Assembly: GCA_027493775.1 (NCBI GenBank)
Contig: JAOSKE010000001.1
Coordinates: forward strand, 434,001-498,000
From: Kiritimatiellia bacterium
GTDB taxonomy: Bacteria; Verrucomicrobiota; Kiritimatiellia; CAIVKH01
Length of the DNA stretch: 64,000 nt
Reading direction: 5' to 3'
Shown: piece after piece, positions 43,676-54,923 of the stretch
How the letters are laid out: each line of letters starts with the position of its first letter
How positions within the stretch are numbered: position 1 is the stretch's first letter
Position numbers and translations under genes: made by a program
Notes under the pieces: generated by a model
Told to the model about the DNA's origin: nothing
The model's database searches: none
Seen by the model: only the letters and a program-made list of their open reading frames with translations

Positions 43676-45196
43676 TCATGGTTTACCTTTCGGGCTTGGC
43701 AGAAGAGCAGTTATGCCTCTATCCAACAGCAGATTCGGCAGGGATCGGGATTCGCCCAACAGCTCCGTCGTGCTAGTCTTGCGCTTCATCCTGATCGTGA
43801 TCTCCTGCCCATCGAACATGAGTTCTCCGGTCAGCCCCTTTGCCCGGATCGTGCAGTGATCCGCGTTTGCCGGGTAGGTCACGGAAATGAGGTCCGGATC
43901 GTCAATGTCCTCAATCGCGTCAATGATGTCTTCGATAGGCATGCTGTCAGAAAGCTGAAAGACGATCCGGTCAAACAGATCATCGAACACTTCGGCGAAT
44001 GCCTCTGTATCCAGGACATCCGGGTCTCGGATATCAGTCACCTCCGTCGCGATTTCGTATTGGCTCGGATCGTCGTTGTCGATGTCCAGCGTAATGTTTA
44101 CCGTGAACTGCGGGGTCATTATGGTCACGGCCCCATCATCCTCGCTCAACTCGAGGTAGCGACGACGGTAGCTGAAGTGCGTCTTGATGGCGTGATGGAT
44201 GGCTTCCGATGCCTCCCGCAGGTCGTCAGCCCCGACCTGCTGAACAAACCCGCGGGTCGCACTGCACACGTTGTCCGGTACGCGGTGGTGGCGCTTGAAT
44301 CCCTTCAGCATCTTCACCGACCCATTGACAAATCCGAAAAACGACGCGCGCGCCAGATTGACGACCGTCGACTTCGACTTCGCTTTCCGGCGAGCCAGTA
44401 CGTCACCAAGGTCGGCCAGGATGAACTCACGCGACATGTCGCCCCACACACGAGGGTTCTGAGTAGCGGTGCCGGTGACTGTGTGCCGAAGGGTCCGAGG
44501 GACCTCCGCGCTCAGGTAGTCACGCAAAGATGAAGCGGTCAGGAATCGCTTCCTTTCGAGTGCTTTGGGCTCCTCTCCACGGTACGCCTGGATGACATGG
44601 TGGCTCCATATTCCGTGTTTGAGCGGATTGCTGGGATACGACTTCTCGTCCAACCGACAGGAGGCAAACGCCATGTGGTACTCAGATTCGCTGCAAAAGG
44701 CGGCGAACTCGTCATCCATCATCTCTTCCGTCAACAGTCCTCGCATGCTGTCGTCGATCTTAAACCCACTGTGACAGCAGTCGAGCAGGATAACGGCCTT
44801 CCGGGCCTTGGATGATCGGACCATCTCGAAGATCGTCTGAAGCCGGATGCTGGTAGCAGGCAAGTCCGACAGGACCGTGTCATGGCAAGTAATGAAGTTG
44901 TGTCCGTTCTCGGCAAACCCATGGCCCGCGTAGAACAGCATCAGTTCGTCCTCGGGGCGAAGACGGCGGCAGAGAGTGCGGACGGCGGATTCGATCCGCG
45001 TCTTCGTCGCTGATGCACTGAGCATCACCTCGGTATTGGCGGCGGGGAAGCCCACCTCCTGTATGGACGCAGCGAGTTCGGTGGCAGCGTTCTCAGCATA
45101 GATGACCTTCGAAATACGCTTGTCATGGTATGCCTCGACAGCCACCAGAAGCGCGTACTTTTCGCCCGATAAGGGCACAACCGACTTCGTCTTCAT
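43676..45196 (-). CDS. Caspase-like (peptidase C14/metacaspase) protein with novel C-terminal region
   Basis: LMLFYAGHGFAENGHNF (catalytic His) and AVILLDCCHSGFKID (catalytic Cys); ATGA overlap with methylase. Confidence 0.9.
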   Translation of the reverse strand: MKTKSVVPLSGEKYALLVAVEAYHDKRISKVIYAENAATELAASIQEVGFPAANTEVMLSASATKTRIESAVRTLCRRLRPEDELMLFYAGHGFAENGHNFITCHDTVLSDLPATSIRLQTIFEMVRSSKARKAVILLDCCHSGFKIDDSMRGLLTEEMMDDEFAAFCSESEYHMAFASCRLDEKSYPSNPLKHGIWSHHVIQAYRGEEPKALERKRFLTASSLRDYLSAEVPRTLRHTVTGTATQNPRVWGDMSREFILADLGDVLARRKAKSKSTVVNLARASFFGFVNGSVKMLKGFKRHHRVPDNVCSATRGFVQQVGADDLREASEAIHHAIKTHFSYRRRYLELSEDDGAVTIMTPQFTVNITLDIDNDDPSQYEIATEVTDIRDPDVLDTEAFAEVFDDLFDRIVFQLSDSMPIEDIIDAIEDIDDPDLISVTYPANADHCTIRAKGLTGELMFDGQEITIRMKRKTSTTELLGESRSLPNLLLDRGITALLPSPKGKP

Positions 45197-48100
45197 AGTT
45201 CTTTGCCCCCCTCCAATTCCTCTTTCGAGAATAGGCCGGGGCCTTCATCCCGCATCGCGCCGCGTGCGCCGACGTGATTGCTGATGGACTCCAAAAGCGA
45301 CCGCTCCTCGCTCCCGTGCGGCGACAGCTCGATGAGAGACTGGAGCAGCCGCTTGAATAGCTCCTGCCGCCGTAAACCGTTGCCATCCAGGTAGCCGTCC
45401 ACCTTGGACAGATCGCCCGCCTTCCAAAGATGCATCAGGCAATGCACGCGGTCGATCAGAGGCACAGGCTTGCCGCCAGGGGCCTCATAGCCCAGCGACT
45501 TGCCCTTGCGTTGCGCCCAGGTCCTGAGCTTCACCTTGCTCCCGGAATCCTTTTCCTCGGCGTCAGACTCTGCGTCAGCGTCAGACTCTTCCTTGTCCTC
45601 GTCGTCCTTCGACTTGCCCTTCGTGAAACTGATCAGGTCCCACGTCTGGGCCAGTTCTCGGTCCGAGATGCCGCACGAGATGGCGTACAGGATGCACGCG
45701 CCCGCCGGAGCCTCGTCCATGCCGAAATCGTGCCGGTGGAGAAGATAGTACGCCGTCGGTTCATCCAACCGGTCGGCGGCGGCGGAATCGGCGTCGCCAT
45801 CCTTGTCGCCGGACAGTACACGACCGACCACGAAGTCCACCACAATGCGGCGGACATGCGTGAGAAACTCGCTGACCGTCATCGGACCGGGCTCGTTGGC
45901 CTTTTTTTACCACCGGGTGCTTGCTGTATGCCTCCATCGCCGGGCCAGTGGCAGCCCAGACAAAGTCTGGCCCGCGTATGCCTGCATCCCAGTACTCACG
46001 CAAGCGCTCTCGGATGTTCCGCCGCATGTCGTCAATCACCTGATTGTCCCATCCAGGACGGGCAGTTGGTGGGCGTTTCTTGCAAACAAGCCACACGGAA
46101 GATGCCAACGCAGCAGCGGATAAACCTCTTGTTCGATTCGGCATCTCCGTTTGTATCGGCCAACTCCCCTCCACCACAAAACCGGCGCGAATGATCGCCG
46201 AGACCAACGTCTCCCAAGCATCAGGATATTTGTGCGCGAAAACCACTACCATACGCCCATCAGGATTCAGAGCCTGGCAGCAGGTTTGAAACGTTCGAGC
46301 CATGCCATCCTCATAAGCGGCCTTAGATTTCGCCCGATCGCCATCATGACGACTGGCATCGTCAATCAGCTCGCCATCGCCCTTGCCGTGATCCCATTTG
46401 GGCGATAGCGTATCGGCAAAAATTCTGTCTATTTGCGGCGTTAAACCGTGTAGTGATCGCTTCAGCCAGAGATAGAAGAAATCCATAAGATCCGAATAGG
46501 GAATGGCATCGTAGTAGGGGGATCGGTGACAATGGCATCGAGACCTTGTGAACTCGCGAGCGTCGAAGATTGGTTGATAACGTTGGCCGGCGGAGCGTTT
46601 TGGAAAGCCAGTAGGCCGTGCTCTACATACTCGGCGACCCATTCGAGGTTGGCGATATAGTTTCCCGTGGTGAAGGAAAAAGGATTCCCCTCACAGAAAT
46701 CCCATGTAATGGGAAGCGCGAAACGCGTGAAAGTTCCCTGAAGCTTTGTGTAGCCGTTATCCCACCGGCACACATTCGACTGCCTGTCTGCTATACGATC
46801 TACCCCGATTGATAAAAATGCCACCACGGCTTCGCGCCACTCTGCGGGATAGTTGACAAGAGTTGCAATGGTGATGCAACCGTCCCGGTTGCCATTTATC
46901 GCAAGCGGGACGCTTGCGCCACTCTTATCTTGCCAGGCCGCCCTCGTCCACTTGACAAACGTCCCCAGCGCCAGCAGTTGGCGCGGCGTGAAGAGCTTTT
47001 TCCATTGGTCGAAGCCATAAAGCGGAACACGAAAGCCCAGTGCCTCTGCGCTTGGAAGTGGCTCCTCCAGGATTCCGAAGGGTATCTGGGCGAAAACCGT
47101 GGACAGGACTTCCTGTGCCGCATCGGCTTGGTGAAATTCGTGATCCGTCGGCAGACGGTATTCCTTACCGCTCTGGCCGTCCACGACGACGGAAGTCATC
47201 AGTGAAGTAAGGCGACCAGCCTTACCCTCGACCCGAATATCCTCCATTGTCATTATGGTGCCGCAACAGGGACATTTCGCCCCAGATCGGGACATAGTAC
47301 CTGCGGCAATGCGTTTATCGTGCTCGCGTTTCTGCGCCGCATTACCGCCCTTGGCGGGTACATTTGACTCGATTGCGAATACAACGCTCGTCCTCTCGCT
47401 GTTCGGCTCCATAGCCAAGAGAATGCGCTTCCTGTCCTTCTTGCAGAGCCACCGCGTTTTGAGGAGGGGGATCGTTGCCCGGCAATTTTTGCACTTGACG
47501 GACCTCGCCCACAGGTGCGCCACGGTGGGCTTAGCCACCCAGCGCGGGTTCCTCTTGTCAGCGAGGTATTCCTTGCTGAACTTCTTGTTCAGCGTATCGA
47601 TGTCCGGCGTGCCGTCATCCTTGAGCGGCACGAGCTGCATCGGCCGCTTCTCGTATGCCTTGGCGGAAGCAGTGTCCTTGGCGGTCAGTTTCAGAGGCTC
47701 GAAGTCGGCATAGGTCGGATAGAACGCCGCCAGTTCGCGCCGAGCCCGATTGAGAACCCACTGACCCCAGGCACGGACATGCCACGCCAGATCGGCCTTG
47801 GGGGCGCGGCCGGAGTCCTCTTTCACCATCGAGGGAAACATCCCCTCCTCAGCAGCAACCTGCTTTTTCGTTTTCTTGGTGCGACCGACCAAATGAGGAT
47901 GCGCCTTGTAGAAGGCGTTCATAAACTCCTCGTCGTGGAGAATAAAATCTGGCAACGGGTGTGTTTTGCCCGCCAGCTTTTGCGGATATTCCAACGTGCA
48001 TTTCAGGATGAACCACGCCACCGGGTTGATGTCCACGGCGGTCGCCTCACACCCGAGGCGCATGGCCTCAAGCGGAATCGCGCCGCCGCCTGCAAACGGA

Positions 48101-48504
48101 TCGAGTACTTTCGGTGCCCGACCACCGTATGCTTTCCTGATCTCCTGGCGGAACCATTCCAGATCGGCCTTGTTCTCCGTCTCCCGCCCCCAGTGCAAAA
48201 TGCCGCCCTCGGTCTCTTCCTTCTCCCGCTCGACGACGCTGCCGTCCGGCATCTTCTTGCGCTCGATATTCTTGACGACCTTACCGCCAATTTTTTCACA
48301 CAACTCTTGACGTTTCTCCGGCGTGCCGGGGTCGGGCAGCAGTGTAGCGATGAGTGCCGCTCGGCATGCCGCCAACGGTCGCCGCGCCGGCCAGATGTGC
48401 AGGGTCGAGATATGCCCATGCCGCACGTTCTTCTCGTGGACCGAGTCCAGCGAAGCCTGCTTCAGCGGGAAGGCGTGTTCGATAAGTCTGGGGAAATCGG
48501 TCAT
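45193..48504 (-). CDS. DUF1156 (COG1743) Zn-ribbon adenine-specific DNA methylase (apparent frameshifts ~46519 and ~45906)
   Basis: IEHAFPLKQASLDSVHEKNVRHGHISTLHIWPARRPLAACRAALIATLLPDPG N-terminus; DPFAGGGAIPLEAMRLGCEATAVDINPVA; DPPYYDAIPYSDLMDFFYLW restored by one C; CKNC/CPCC clusters. Confidence 0.92.
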
Positions 48505-49337
48505 TGGCCCTTCTTCTTTCGCAATGCTCTCAGGAGCAGATCACCAACAACGCCCATGACCTGCGTCGCATGACGAGCTTCTTCTGCTGTGACCGTCGGT
48601 AGCCAGGGGCGACCGTGGCCGGTTCCTTGTTTGTTTCGTAACGTATTGACGGCGCACGCGGCTTCATAGAGCGCTCGCTGAAGTCGATGCTGAGGAGGTT
48701 CGCCATTCGCCGCAGCGTCGGCAGGCGTTTTTAGATCGAGTGCTACGAATGCCTGGCCCAGGGCTGCGGAAAAGTTGTGCGGCGGATTGGCGTTGTTCCA
48801 GCATTCCCGAAGCACATACGCCGCAATCGCCTCCAGAATATCCTTCCCTGTGCCGACGACCAACGCAGCATCCTCGGCTCCCTTTTGCGCGCGTCGCACG
48901 TATCCCGCCAAAGCTTCCGTGAGTTCTGTGCCTTCGAGAGCATCCAGGACCGCAGGCCGGAGCTCACCATCTGACGTCAGGATGAAGCCTTCCGACGCCA
49001 TCACCTCGCGGAGGTTGGCAATCGCGTCCTGGCCCACATGATTGGGAGAATCCGCCCGAAATCCTCCATGAGTGCGGACCATCGCAAGCAGTTGTCCGAC
49101 AAAACCTCGGCCATTCTCATGGGAATGCTCGATAGCCCAACCCAGCACCGCGCGAACCCGCTTCAGTTTGCCTACGGTCTGACCTTGTGAGTTGGGGTCG
49201 CCCGGAGTGAGCTTCCATTGCGTGATACAGAACAGGATGTCAGAGTGACTCGGATCGCGTCGATCTGTTTGGGCATCATCAACGAGGCGTGCCACGGCGA
49301 ACGCTATCGCATCATTGAGCGGTGGGCGGTGTGTCAT
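48501..49337 (-). CDS. Abortive-infection (Abi_C-like) protein
   Basis: AVNTLRNKQGTGHGRPWLPTVTAEEARHATQVMGVVGDLLL matches the Abi_C RNKxGxGHG signature; ATGA overlaps on both sides. Confidence 0.75.
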   Translation of the reverse strand: MTHRPPLNDAIAFAVARLVDDAQTDRRDPSHSDILFCITQWKLTPGDPNSQGQTVGKLKRVRAVLGWAIEHSHENGRGFVGQLLAMVRTHGGFRADSPNHVGQDAIANLREVMASEGFILTSDGELRPAVLDALEGTELTEALAGYVRRAQKGAEDAALVVGTGKDILEAIAAYVLRECWNNANPPHNFSAALGQAFVALDLKTPADAAANGEPPQHRLQRALYEAACAVNTLRNKQGTGHGRPWLPTVTAEEARHATQVMGVVGDLLLRALRKKKGQ

Positions 49338-51278
49338 ACGTTCACCCCCGTCGCGGCCAAGAACTGCTGTCCGATCACCGCCGCCGGACATTGCGGGCCG
49401 AGTTCGTGAATGAATTGGGATGCCATCGTCTTGGCCGTCGTGCCCACGGTGCGTGTCGTGCGGGCACGCATCCTAAACGCCACAGCGGCGGGCAGGCCGG
49501 TCACTGATGAGAGGACAAGCGTGTGCCGGGTGCGGGTTATGGCCACATAGAACAGCCGCCTCTGCTCCTCCATCGCCCGCTGCTGCTCTTGCTGCGTGGC
49601 GTCGGTGTCGATGCTGGGGATCAAGCCCTGGAGGCAGGCGCATACGACAACTAGGTCGGCGGTCAGCCCCTTGGACTTGTGAAGGCTCATGACGCGGATG
49701 TAGTCCACGTCGGTGGGCATTTCAGGCTGGGACACGTGCCGCCGCATCGTGTCGCCGAGCTTCCGGGGACCAAAGTCGTCTTCCTCAAGAGTTGCCGCGA
49801 TCTCGATAAACGGAGCGGCCCACGGTTCACCTGCCGGGAACACGGCATCTACCAGAGGCTGCCCGGTCACGCCGTTAAGTTTGACGATCTGGACTTGGAG
49901 CGCCTGGAAACGGGTGACGATGTGCACGGTGTACGGGAGCGCCAGGGCCCCACCGGCCAGCTTCTCCAACGCCTGCCACGGACTGTCGCCACTGCTCTCA
50001 CAGTGCGTCCGCAAGCGTGCCCACCCAGCATCGGCCAGGGAGTTATTGCCGAAGCCGCACCAGCAGCGCAGCGCCACGCGATCCTCCGGGTTGGCCAAGA
50101 GGATCAGCAATGCCATTGCCTGCTGCGCCCGCGACTCGTTGATGTTCTTGGGATCGCCGTCCAGCAGCTCCTCGCTGAAGAAGCTGTGCGCCGGCACGCC
50201 TAGGCCGTTGAGCTGGTCACGCACCAGGTAGCCGAATTCACGACGAGGCGCGAGCACCAGTACGTTGCTAGGCTCGACCGCCCCTGCATCCACGCGAGCC
50301 TTGATGAAGGCAGCGATTCCAGCCGCTTCGTCCTGCATGTTCGGCCACTGCACGGAGTGAATCTCGCCCACGGGGTTGCCGGGCATGGGTTGAAGCTGTC
50401 GGTTGCTGCGGGATGCATTGTGCGAAATCAGCGCGTTGGCCATCGCCACGACGTCGTGCGGGCATCGACGGCACTGGTCGAGGCCCGCCTCCTCGGTGTT
50501 CGGATGTGTGCCGGGAAACTCGACGATGCCCTCGGGGTGAGCGTGCTTGAACGAGTAGATGGACTGGTCCTCGTCACCCACGACCACGAGGTTGCCGTTG
50601 GCCAGAAGATCGACGAGGTGCTGCTCGGCGCGATTGAGGTCTTGGTATTCATCCACCAGCAAGTGGTCGAACATGGTGCGGTACGGCGACTGTGGATTAT
50701 TGCGCAGGTACTTGATGCCCTCGGGGATCAACTCGCCAATCAGAATGGCCTCGTGGAATCGCAGCCACGCCAACAGTGCTGCCTGGTACGCCTGATCCGC
50801 AGCATCGTGCGGCCATCCGGGCTGATGGTGCTGAAGGCGAAGCCCAGGCGGCCGAGAAGGCCAGGAGTTTCTTGCCGCAGACACGAATGCCTCCAAGCCC
50901 GCCCTTGCAGAGGTCCTGAAGGAGGAACCGCTCCTCGAATCGCAGCAGCGGCCGAGGCACGCGACCTGTTACCTCCAAGACGTCCTGAGCCGACAGCATC
51001 GAGAAGCAGAACCCGTGGACGGTCTGGGTGAGAATGTCCTCCGCGCCACTGACCCCAAGCCGTGAAATGGCACGCGTGATATCTTCCGCCGCCGTTCGCG
51101 TAAAGGTGCAGGCGAGGATGCGCTCCGGGATGGCCTGGCCCACTTCAAGCAAGCGAGTCAGGCGGCGCATCAGCGCAAACGTCTTCCCCGTGCCAGGTCC
51201 AGCGACAACGCAGAGCGGTGAGTTGGGCGTTGCCGCGATCTGAAGTGCTTGACCTTGAAGTCCGTCGTTCCAGGGCAT
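49334..51278 (-). CDS. UvrD/PcrA-like superfamily 1 helicase (apparent frameshift ~50845)
   Basis: VVAGPGTGKTFALMRRLTRLL, LACTFTRTAAEDI, HLLVDEYQDLNRAEQHLVDLL, VVGDEDQSIYSFKHA, RRLFYVAITRTRHTLVLS. Confidence 0.9.
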
Positions 51279-54200
51279 TATGCGTCCCCCTGTGCATCAA
51301 GAATCTGCCTTGCGCTGACCAGAACGCTTCCCTTGGCCTTAGCCAGCAGTGCTCCGAAGGGATCCTGGACGCGGGCAAGCCGTGGGTTGGACGTGGCGCA
51401 GTTGTAGACGGCATAGAGCCAGTAGTCCTGCCGTATGTTGCATGCCTTGGCCCACTCGTTGGCGGACACCTCGATGTCGCCGGTCGTAGCGCGGCCCTTG
51501 ACCTCGATGGATCGTTTCTCGTTGCCGGGGCGAATGGAAAGCAGATCGAAACCTGGATTGTCCGGCAGCCCGGCAAGGCGGGCGAGATCGGGCGTGTGGA
51601 CGTCCAGGACCTTAGCTCCGGCGGCTTCCTCGAACGCCTGCGCTAATTGCATGGCGACCATCTCGACGTTCGTGTTGTGCTGCTCGATATCCGCCGGATC
51701 GGAAGACGGCACCACGAGCGCGTGGGCTACGAAGGTGACCTCGTCGGGCGCAATCAGATCGGGTTCCCGGTGCAGAACGGCCAGGGCGTTTTGACGGCGG
51801 GTGGCCAGTTCGCGCTGCTGGCGTTTGACCTCTTCCAGCGCCTCCATCGCCTTGCGGTTGCCGCTGCGGGCCTTGTCGGAGTGCTTGGCGCGGGCTACGG
51901 CTAGTTCGGTCTCCTGGTAGTCGAATCCCCGGCGGATGAATCCTTCGCGCTCTGGGATGCTGTCGGCGAGGGCCTTCTTGCGGTCGAGGGCCAATTCACG
52001 GGCGATTCGCTCAGCCAGATAGGCGCGGGCGAGTTCTTTCTGTTCGGAAGCGACCACGGCCAGCCGCTGGGCCGACGCGGGAAGCCCTTGGCCACCCTTC
52101 AGAAGTAGGAGATGTTCGACCGGGCACATGCATATCTCGGAACCCTCTTGCTGGCGGATCCCGACGAGGCGGCAGTCGAGTATTTCTTCCTGAGCGAGAT
52201 CGGGCAGTTCGGAGTCAGCCCGGCGAACCACGGAGAGAAGCGCCATGTGGAAGAGGTAGGGCTTCGTGGCCGAAGGATCGATGAAGACCGCGCCCCGCTT
52301 GCCGATGTCGGCCAGCCGTTCGGTTGCCAGGGCACGGAACCGCTCGAACACCGGTTCGCCGGGATGGAGCCAGATGACATCCTTGCGGTCCGATGGGCGC
52401 GCCACCGAGAAATTCTCCCTGCATTTCTCCGGGTACAGTTCGAGGACGGGGAAGAGCGGGTCCATTGCGCCGAAACGGAGGGGCCGGAGAGAAAACACGC
52501 CTTCCATGTCGCCCTCGATCTCGATGTCCATAAGCGGGGCGGCTTGCTGGATGTACTGGCGGGTGTAGCCGGGGAGCAGGCGGAAGTAGACTTCCTGTTC
52601 TATGTTGGCGCGAAGGCGCGGGAGGTCTTTCGCCACGTCACCGCCGGTTCCGTAGAGAGACTTCTCGCGCTTGGCCAGGGCTTCGATCTGTTCCTTGGTC
52701 AGGCGTCCGTCGAGTTGCCGGGCCACGGCATCGGCGTCCTCGGTGACGGCCAGTTCCATGTATCGCTTGATGGAGACGCCTTCAGAAGATGCGGCCGATG
52801 CAGTCGAAGACCTTGTCGGACTGGAGTTCCTTCCGAATCTTCTCTAGCTTGTCGAGCAGCACCTTGAGAACCTTGCCTTCGCGGGTCGAGGGGGCGACTA
52901 GGTTCGTGATGACAACCGGGTCGTGCTTCTGGCCGTAGCGGTGGATGCGGCCCATGCGTTGTTCAAGACGCGCGGGGTTCCACGGCACGTCATAGTTGAT
53001 CATGATCCAGCAGAACTGGAGGTTGATGCCTTCGCCCGCGGCGTCCGTACAGATCAGGAACCGTGCGCCGCCCTGGTCGAGGGGCTTGCGGAACCGGTCC
53101 ACCTCTTCCTCGCGCTGGAGATACTGCATGCCGCCGTGAATCTGCGCGATCTGGCCGGTGTAGCCCATGCCGCTAAGCCGCCGCACGAGAAACTCCAGCG
53201 TATCCCGGTGCTCAGTGAACACGATGAACTTCTCGCCACTGAACCGAGAGTCGGTCAGAATCTCACGGAGCTTGTCGAACTTCGACTCGTGGCCGCCGTC
53301 GTGAACCTTGCGGGCAAGATCGAGTAGTTCCTTGACCTGCTCCTTCTCGGCCAATAGATCGGTGAGGGACGCCGCGACGACGCCCTGGAGAAGACGCTCT
53401 TCGGCGGCCTCGTGGGCTTCGCCGTGTTCTTCGTCGCCCTCGTCGTCCGCGCCCGTGGTGTCGAGCAGATCGTCCTCGTGCAACCTGGCCTGGAGGGTCA
53501 GCATCTGTTCGGTCGTGATCTTGCCGTCCTGAATGTCGTCGATCAGGGTGTTCAGCTTCTCCATGCGGCGCTCGAACGACCGGAGGAGCGCGTAGGTCGA
53601 GCTGGCCAGACGGCGCTGGAAGACGCTCATGGCAAGGCGCGCGGCTTCCCGGTTCAGCAGCTTGGCCTTGTTGTAGACGAAGCGCAGGTAGTCGGTGGTC
53701 TCGTCGTAGAGCTTCTGCTCGCTCACATTGCCCTGGGTGAGTTCGTACCCGAGCGTGTCGGACATGCGCTTCGGGTAGAGCGGCCGACCGTCCAGATAGA
53801 CCATCTCCTCCTTGGTGCGTCGGATGAAGTGCGCCTGCCGTTGTTCGGGAGGGTACTCGTCGAACGCATCCGGTGTCGCAAGCATCTCGGGTTCGAGAAG
53901 CCGCCAGATGGCATAATACGGATAGTCCTTGCCCATGTGCGGGGTGGCGGTCAGGAGAAGAAGATGATGGGCGCTCCAGCCCAGCCGCCAGTGGCCGTTC
54001 TGGGATTGTACGCCCGCGATGGCCTCGGCGAGAGAGTATCGGTCGGTCTTTCGGATGCGCAAATCGTTGCCCCGGTCTGCGGCCAGCTTGTGCGCCTCGT
54101 CGAAGATAACGAGGTCGTATGGCGCCACAGTCGTCTCCCGAAGACGGGCGAACATGCGAGGGCTGGCCAGCGTATCCACGCTAATGATCACGCGGTCTCC

Positions 54201-54848
54201 GGCATCCCCCTGGAATGGGTTGTCCGCACGCGCATCCGCCCCCGTGATGATCCGAAATGGAAGGTTGAACAGCGTCAGCAGCTCGCGACGCCAGTTGCCC
54301 ACCAGACCGGCAGGGGCGACGATCAGAATCCGGCGCAGCAGCCTCCGGGAGAGCATCTCCCGGATGTAGAGGCCGGACATGATGGTTTTGCCCGCGCCCG
54401 CGTCATCGGCCAGCAGGAAGCGCAGCCGGGGCTGCTTGAGCATGTGGTCGTAGACGGCGATGCGCTGGTGCGGAAGGGGGTCGATGCTGGATATCTCGGT
54501 GGCGAAGGTCGGGTTCATCAGGTGGCCGAGGGTCAGACGTTCGCCTTCGGCCAGAACTTTCACGATGTCCGGCTGAGCAGTGAAGTCCAGGATCGCGGGC
54601 GGAATTCGTTGCGGCTTGCTGTAGGTGGCTGACTCCTCGGCCATGCGCATCTCGAGCTGCTGGAGCTGGCTCCAGTAGAGCCGGGACGGCTTGGTCTGCT
54701 TGTTCTCCCACCGGTTAACGGTGGCGAACGAGACGCCCAAGCTGTCTGCCAGCGACTGCTGGGTCAGACCGATATCCCCGCGGAAGCGCTTGATGCGCTC
54801 GGCGTAGTCATCGCCCGGCTTCGGCCCTATCACATAGCGTTCTGTCAT
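51278..54848 (-). CDS. SNF2-family helicase with N-terminal XRE HTH and C-terminal DUF3883-like domain (apparent frameshift ~52787)
   Basis: IGLTQQSLADSLGVSFATVNRWENKQTKPS HTH; LADDAGAGKTIMSGLYIREML, FDEAHKL, LLLTATPHMGKDY; GRI-SEGVSIKRYMELAV restored by one base; PGFDLLSIRPGNEKRSIEVKGRATTGDIEVSANEWAKA. Confidence 0.88.
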
Positions 54849-54894
54849 GTTCGCGTACGGTCTCCACAATAGTTATCAACGAAAATACTGCCCC

Positions 54895-54923
54895 ACCATA
54901 ACAAATGCTATGTTCTATGTCAA
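54895..54923 (-). promoter_or_regulatory. Sigma70-type promoter of the defence operon, overlapping dyad
   Basis: On minus strand TTGACA - 17 bp - TATGGT; dyad CATA-N8-TATG at 54897-54912 overlaps -10/spacer. Confidence 0.6.

Noticed and set aside
52112-52867. Plus-strand 251-aa ORF
   Set aside because: Antisense to the DUF3883 helicase part; composition artefact.
53412-54632. Long plus-strand ORF (406 aa) opposite the helicase
   Set aside because: Mirror of the strongly supported helicase in GC-rich DNA; no domain signatures.
37276-54923. Canonical BREX or DISARM system
   Set aside because: No PglZ phosphatase, no DUF1998 pair or PLD nuclease found; methylase is of the DUF1156 type.
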